From Alloprevotella sp. (GTDB lineage Bacteria; Bacteroidota; Bacteroidia; Bacteroidales; Bacteroidaceae), in contig JABZGM010000086.1 in assembly GCA_015259235.1 (NCBI GenBank), positions 1 through 8,530 of the forward strand: DNA of 8,530 nt. Reading direction: 5' to 3'. The position numbers were made by a program, and so were the translations under genes. This document shows positions 6,651 through 8,530 of the stretch, one piece after another. The first letter of the stretch is position 1, and every line of letters begins with the position of its first letter. The notes under the pieces are model-generated. The model had not been told where the DNA came from. It did no database searches and worked only from the letters and a program-made list of their open reading frames with translations.

Positions 6651-8331
6651 AAGGTTTCTGTATCCAAAGTAATTGGTTGGGCAACGCATTGTTATAGGCA
6701 GTCTTTTTGTCTCCTGGAGCTTTAGGAAAGGCTAGCCCATTGCGGAAGATGCTTAATGCACGCATAATGAATGGGTCATCATTATTCAAATAGATAATGG
6801 CAGAACCTATACCAAGGCGATCCCCAATGATGTTGCTGATAATGGACTGTTCCAAAAGTTTATGGGAAGTTTTAATCATGAGGTTTCTGCGCTTCAGACC
6901 ATGCTTGTCAGCGTACGTTGCAAACTGCTCCACAATTTTCTGCCCACGAAGATGTTTAGACAGAGGTAAAGCTTCAGAATACTTACTCAACTCTTGACGA
7001 TGGTTGTCTAAATACCAAAAAGCAAATTGGCTAATGGTGCCAGACATATAGACCTCTTTGTAGTAAGAAGTAAAGCCTAGCGTGTCGCGAGGAATAAAGT
7101 AGTCTGGAATTATACCACCTCCGCCATAAACACTACGACCTAAATGTGTTTTAAAGACTTCGCCAGAGGTTTTGATACTATCAGAACTGAAGTATTCTCC
7201 TGTAGCAGCTCGCTGAACTAAATCATTTTCATAGTTATCTTCATCACCAGGCTTGAAAGGCTTTTGAACACAGCGTCCAGAAGGAGTGTAATAACGGGCA
7301 ACTGTAAGTCGTACCATACTTCCATCTCTGAACTCGATGGGTACCTGCACTAATCCTTTGCCAAAACTGCGACGACCAATGATGGATGCACGATCGTTAT
7401 CCTGCATTGCACCAGCAAAAATCTCGCTAGCAGAAGCACTGGTTTCATCGATAAGTACAACAAGAGGCATGTTTTGATAGGCTCCCTTGCCATCGCTCTT
7501 GTATTCTTCTTTGGTGAAGTTGCGACCTTCATTATATACAATCATGCGATTCTTAGGAAGGAACTCATTAGCGACTTCAACAGCAGCCTGCAAGTATCCC
7601 CCCAGGTTCCCTCGCAAATCTATTACAAGATTATCCATCCCCTTCGGAGACAATGTTGCCATTGCACGAAGGAACTCTCCATAAGTCTTATCTCCCCATG
7701 AAGTAATGCGAACATAGCCAGTTGTAGCATCTAACATGTAACTTGCATCAATGCTTTTGACTTCTACATCACCACGGGTAATCGAGAATTTCACAAGACC
7801 TTTTGCCCCATTTCTGCGAATACCTAAGTGTACCACACTTCCTTTTTCACCTTTTAGGAGCTTCATTACCTTGTCATTATCTACGGTTTTCCCTACAAAA
7901 GGCTTACCATTAATCGTGACAATACGATCGCCAGCACGTAAACCCGCCTCTTCAGCAGGACCGCCTTCAATGATGCGCACGATTCTTACAGTATCTTCAT
8001 AAATCATATATTGCACACCAATACCTGAAAAACTACCTTTCAGCTCTTGCATGGAAGCTTCTACATCCTTAGCTGAGACATAGGTAGAGTGCGGATCGAG
8101 TTCTTTCAGTATCTGTGGCACAGCTTTCTCCACCACCTCATTCATATCAACCTTATCTACGTATCTTTCATTGATAACATCAAGCAAGGTGCTAATTTTG
8201 TTTCCTGAGGTATTGATAAAACTAATTCGATTTCCAGCAAATTGAGTTGCGTAGAAATTTCCGATTAGCACACCAATGACAACAGCTATAGCAATGTAAA
8301 AGGGTAAAAGTCGAGAAGCGTAATATTTCAT
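6580..8331 (-). CDS. S41-family C-terminal processing peptidase with PDZ domain
   Basis: Envelope serine protease of the CtpA/Prc/Tsp type, which recognises C-termini of substrates through its PDZ domain. Residues about 8-30 (LLPFYIAIAVVIGVLIGNFY) form an N-terminal membrane anchor or signal, placing the protease outside the cytoplasm. The PDZ domain spans about 93-180, with GSFSGIGVQY before it and EEAGLRAGDRIVTINGK inside. The core includes DLRGNLGGYL (238-247), the nucleophile Ser300 in SASASEIF and the general-base Lys325 in RRSFGKGLVQ; the spacing of 25 matches Prc Ser430/Lys455, with Asp311 at the third Prc position. GGGGIIPDYFIP (403-414) closes the core. About 170 residues follow (415-583), an extension I recall in Bacteroidetes members. 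First gene of the five-gene operon; it overlaps the cyclo-ligase gene by 71 nt. The catalytic residues seem intact, so it should be active. Confidence 0.95.
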   Translation of the reverse strand: MKYYASRLLPFYIAIAVVIGVLIGNFYATQFAGNRISFINTSGNKISTLLDVINERYVDKVDMNEVVEKAVPQILKELDPHSTYVSAKDVEASMQELKGSFSGIGVQYMIYEDTVRIVRIIEGGPAEEAGLRAGDRIVTINGKPFVGKTVDNDKVMKLLKGEKGSVVHLGIRRNGAKGLVKFSITRGDVEVKSIDASYMLDATTGYVRITSWGDKTYGEFLRAMATLSPKGMDNLVIDLRGNLGGYLQAAVEVANEFLPKNRMIVYNEGRNFTKEEYKSDGKGAYQNMPLVVLIDETSASASEIFAGAMQDNDRASIIGRRSFGKGLVQVPIEFRDGSMVRLTVARYYTPSGRCVQKPFKPGDEDNYENDLVQRAATGEYFSSDSIKTSGEVFKTHLGRSVYGGGGIIPDYFIPRDTLGFTSYYKEVYMSGTISQFAFWYLDNHRQELSKYSEALPLSKHLRGQKIVEQFATYADKHGLKRRNLMIKTSHKLLEQSIISNIIGDRLGIGSAIIYLNNDDPFIMRALSIFRNGLAFPKAPGDKKTAYNNALPNQLLWIQKPYDFQKRVAMLYEQDSEKTKSRKT

Positions 8332-8443
8332 TTGAAAGTTATCATTCGGGACATAGCAGAGGAAAAGCTAGTCTTCTTTATTTATTCTATAATTGTAATA
8401 AGGGTGCAGTCTAAAAACAGAGATAATTTTTCCATTTCTCAGA
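8332..8443 (-). promoter_or_regulatory. Upstream region of the S41-led operon
   Basis: This AT-rich stretch precedes the protease start and must carry the operon's leader unless transcription comes from further right. I found no convincing TTTG...TAnnTTTG promoter; the nearest match is TAGCTTTT on the minus strand (about 8363-8370), one base off the -7 consensus and lacking a well-placed -33. An 8-bp inverted repeat, GCTAGTCT (8367-8374) / AGACTAGC (8441-8448), frames the region. Confidence 0.3.
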
Positions 8444-8530
8444 CTAGCCACAAAGCGAATCATGAACTAAAGAGAAAACTATTCCCGCAGTTAAGAGTAT
8501 GGTAATTTCTTTACCCACCGCTTTGAGATG
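8444..8530 (-). CDS. Possible 3' end of an upstream gene, unidentified
   Basis: On the minus strand the frame entering at 8530 is open for 28 codons to a TAG at 8444-8446. It reads HLKAVGKEITILL, then a hydrophobic stretch ending in LCG. From memory, a dCMP deaminase gene often precedes this protease in Bacteroidales, and LKAVGKEI is loosely like the end of that enzyme, but the likeness is weak. An open run of this length can arise by chance. The other two minus frames close after 5 and 12 codons. Confidence 0.25.
   Translation of the reverse strand, partial: HLKAVGKEITILLTAGIVFSLVHDSLCG

Noticed and set aside
8499..8530. Possible divergent + strand gene starting with ATG at 8499
   Set aside because: Only ten codons are visible before the window ends, with no motif or start signal to support it.

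Overview
The window looks like chromosomal DNA from a member of the Bacteroidales (phylum Bacteroidetes), perhaps Prevotellaceae. This is inferred from protein character: a YbeZ/PhoH-type ATPase next to purC, a membrane regulator of the DUF6377 type, an S41 protease with the long C-terminal extension usual in this phylum, and an MltF-like transglycosylase with a shortened binding domain, which I recall from Prevotella. AT-rich start regions without strong Shine-Dalgarno sequences fit as well. I see no mobile element, CRISPR array, tRNA or rRNA, so this appears to be core chromosome.

Left part, + strand (1-1871): the 3' part of a phoH-like ATPase gene, cut by the window edge, ends in a terminator hairpin. 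A 194-bp leader follows, then a complete purC (SAICAR synthetase, purine synthesis). purC ends at an 18-bp hairpin (1972-2012) with a T-run on each strand. This is a bidirectional terminator shared with the convergent genes to its right.

Right part, - strand (8331 down to 2043): five tightly packed genes that look like one operon. In transcription order they are an S41 C-terminal-processing protease with a PDZ domain, 5-formyltetrahydrofolate cyclo-ligase, an MltF-like lytic transglycosylase lipoprotein, a membrane-spanning TPR/coiled-coil/HTH regulator (DUF6377 type), and a GT-B glycosyltransferase. The junctions are a 71-nt overlap, direct abutment (TGAATG), an overlap of about 29 nt, and a gap of about 35 nt. 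The last 199 bp (8332-8530) hold the upstream region of this operon and possibly the end of another gene.

How they may work together: three of the five operon products act at the envelope (protease, peptidoglycan hydrolase, TPR membrane sensor), and the glycosyltransferase may too. A CTP protease, a peptidoglycan hydrolase and a TPR protein side by side recall Prc-NlpI-MepS of E. coli and CtpA-LbcA of Pseudomonas, where a TPR partner helps a CTP degrade cell-wall hydrolases. Here the TPR protein would also carry a DNA-binding domain, which would be new; this is inference only.

At the nucleotide level the strongest unexplained signals are a near-perfect 20-bp hairpin inside the cyclo-ligase coding sequence, 24 nt past the protease stop codon, and a 13-bp inverted repeat joining the last codons of phoH to its terminator.
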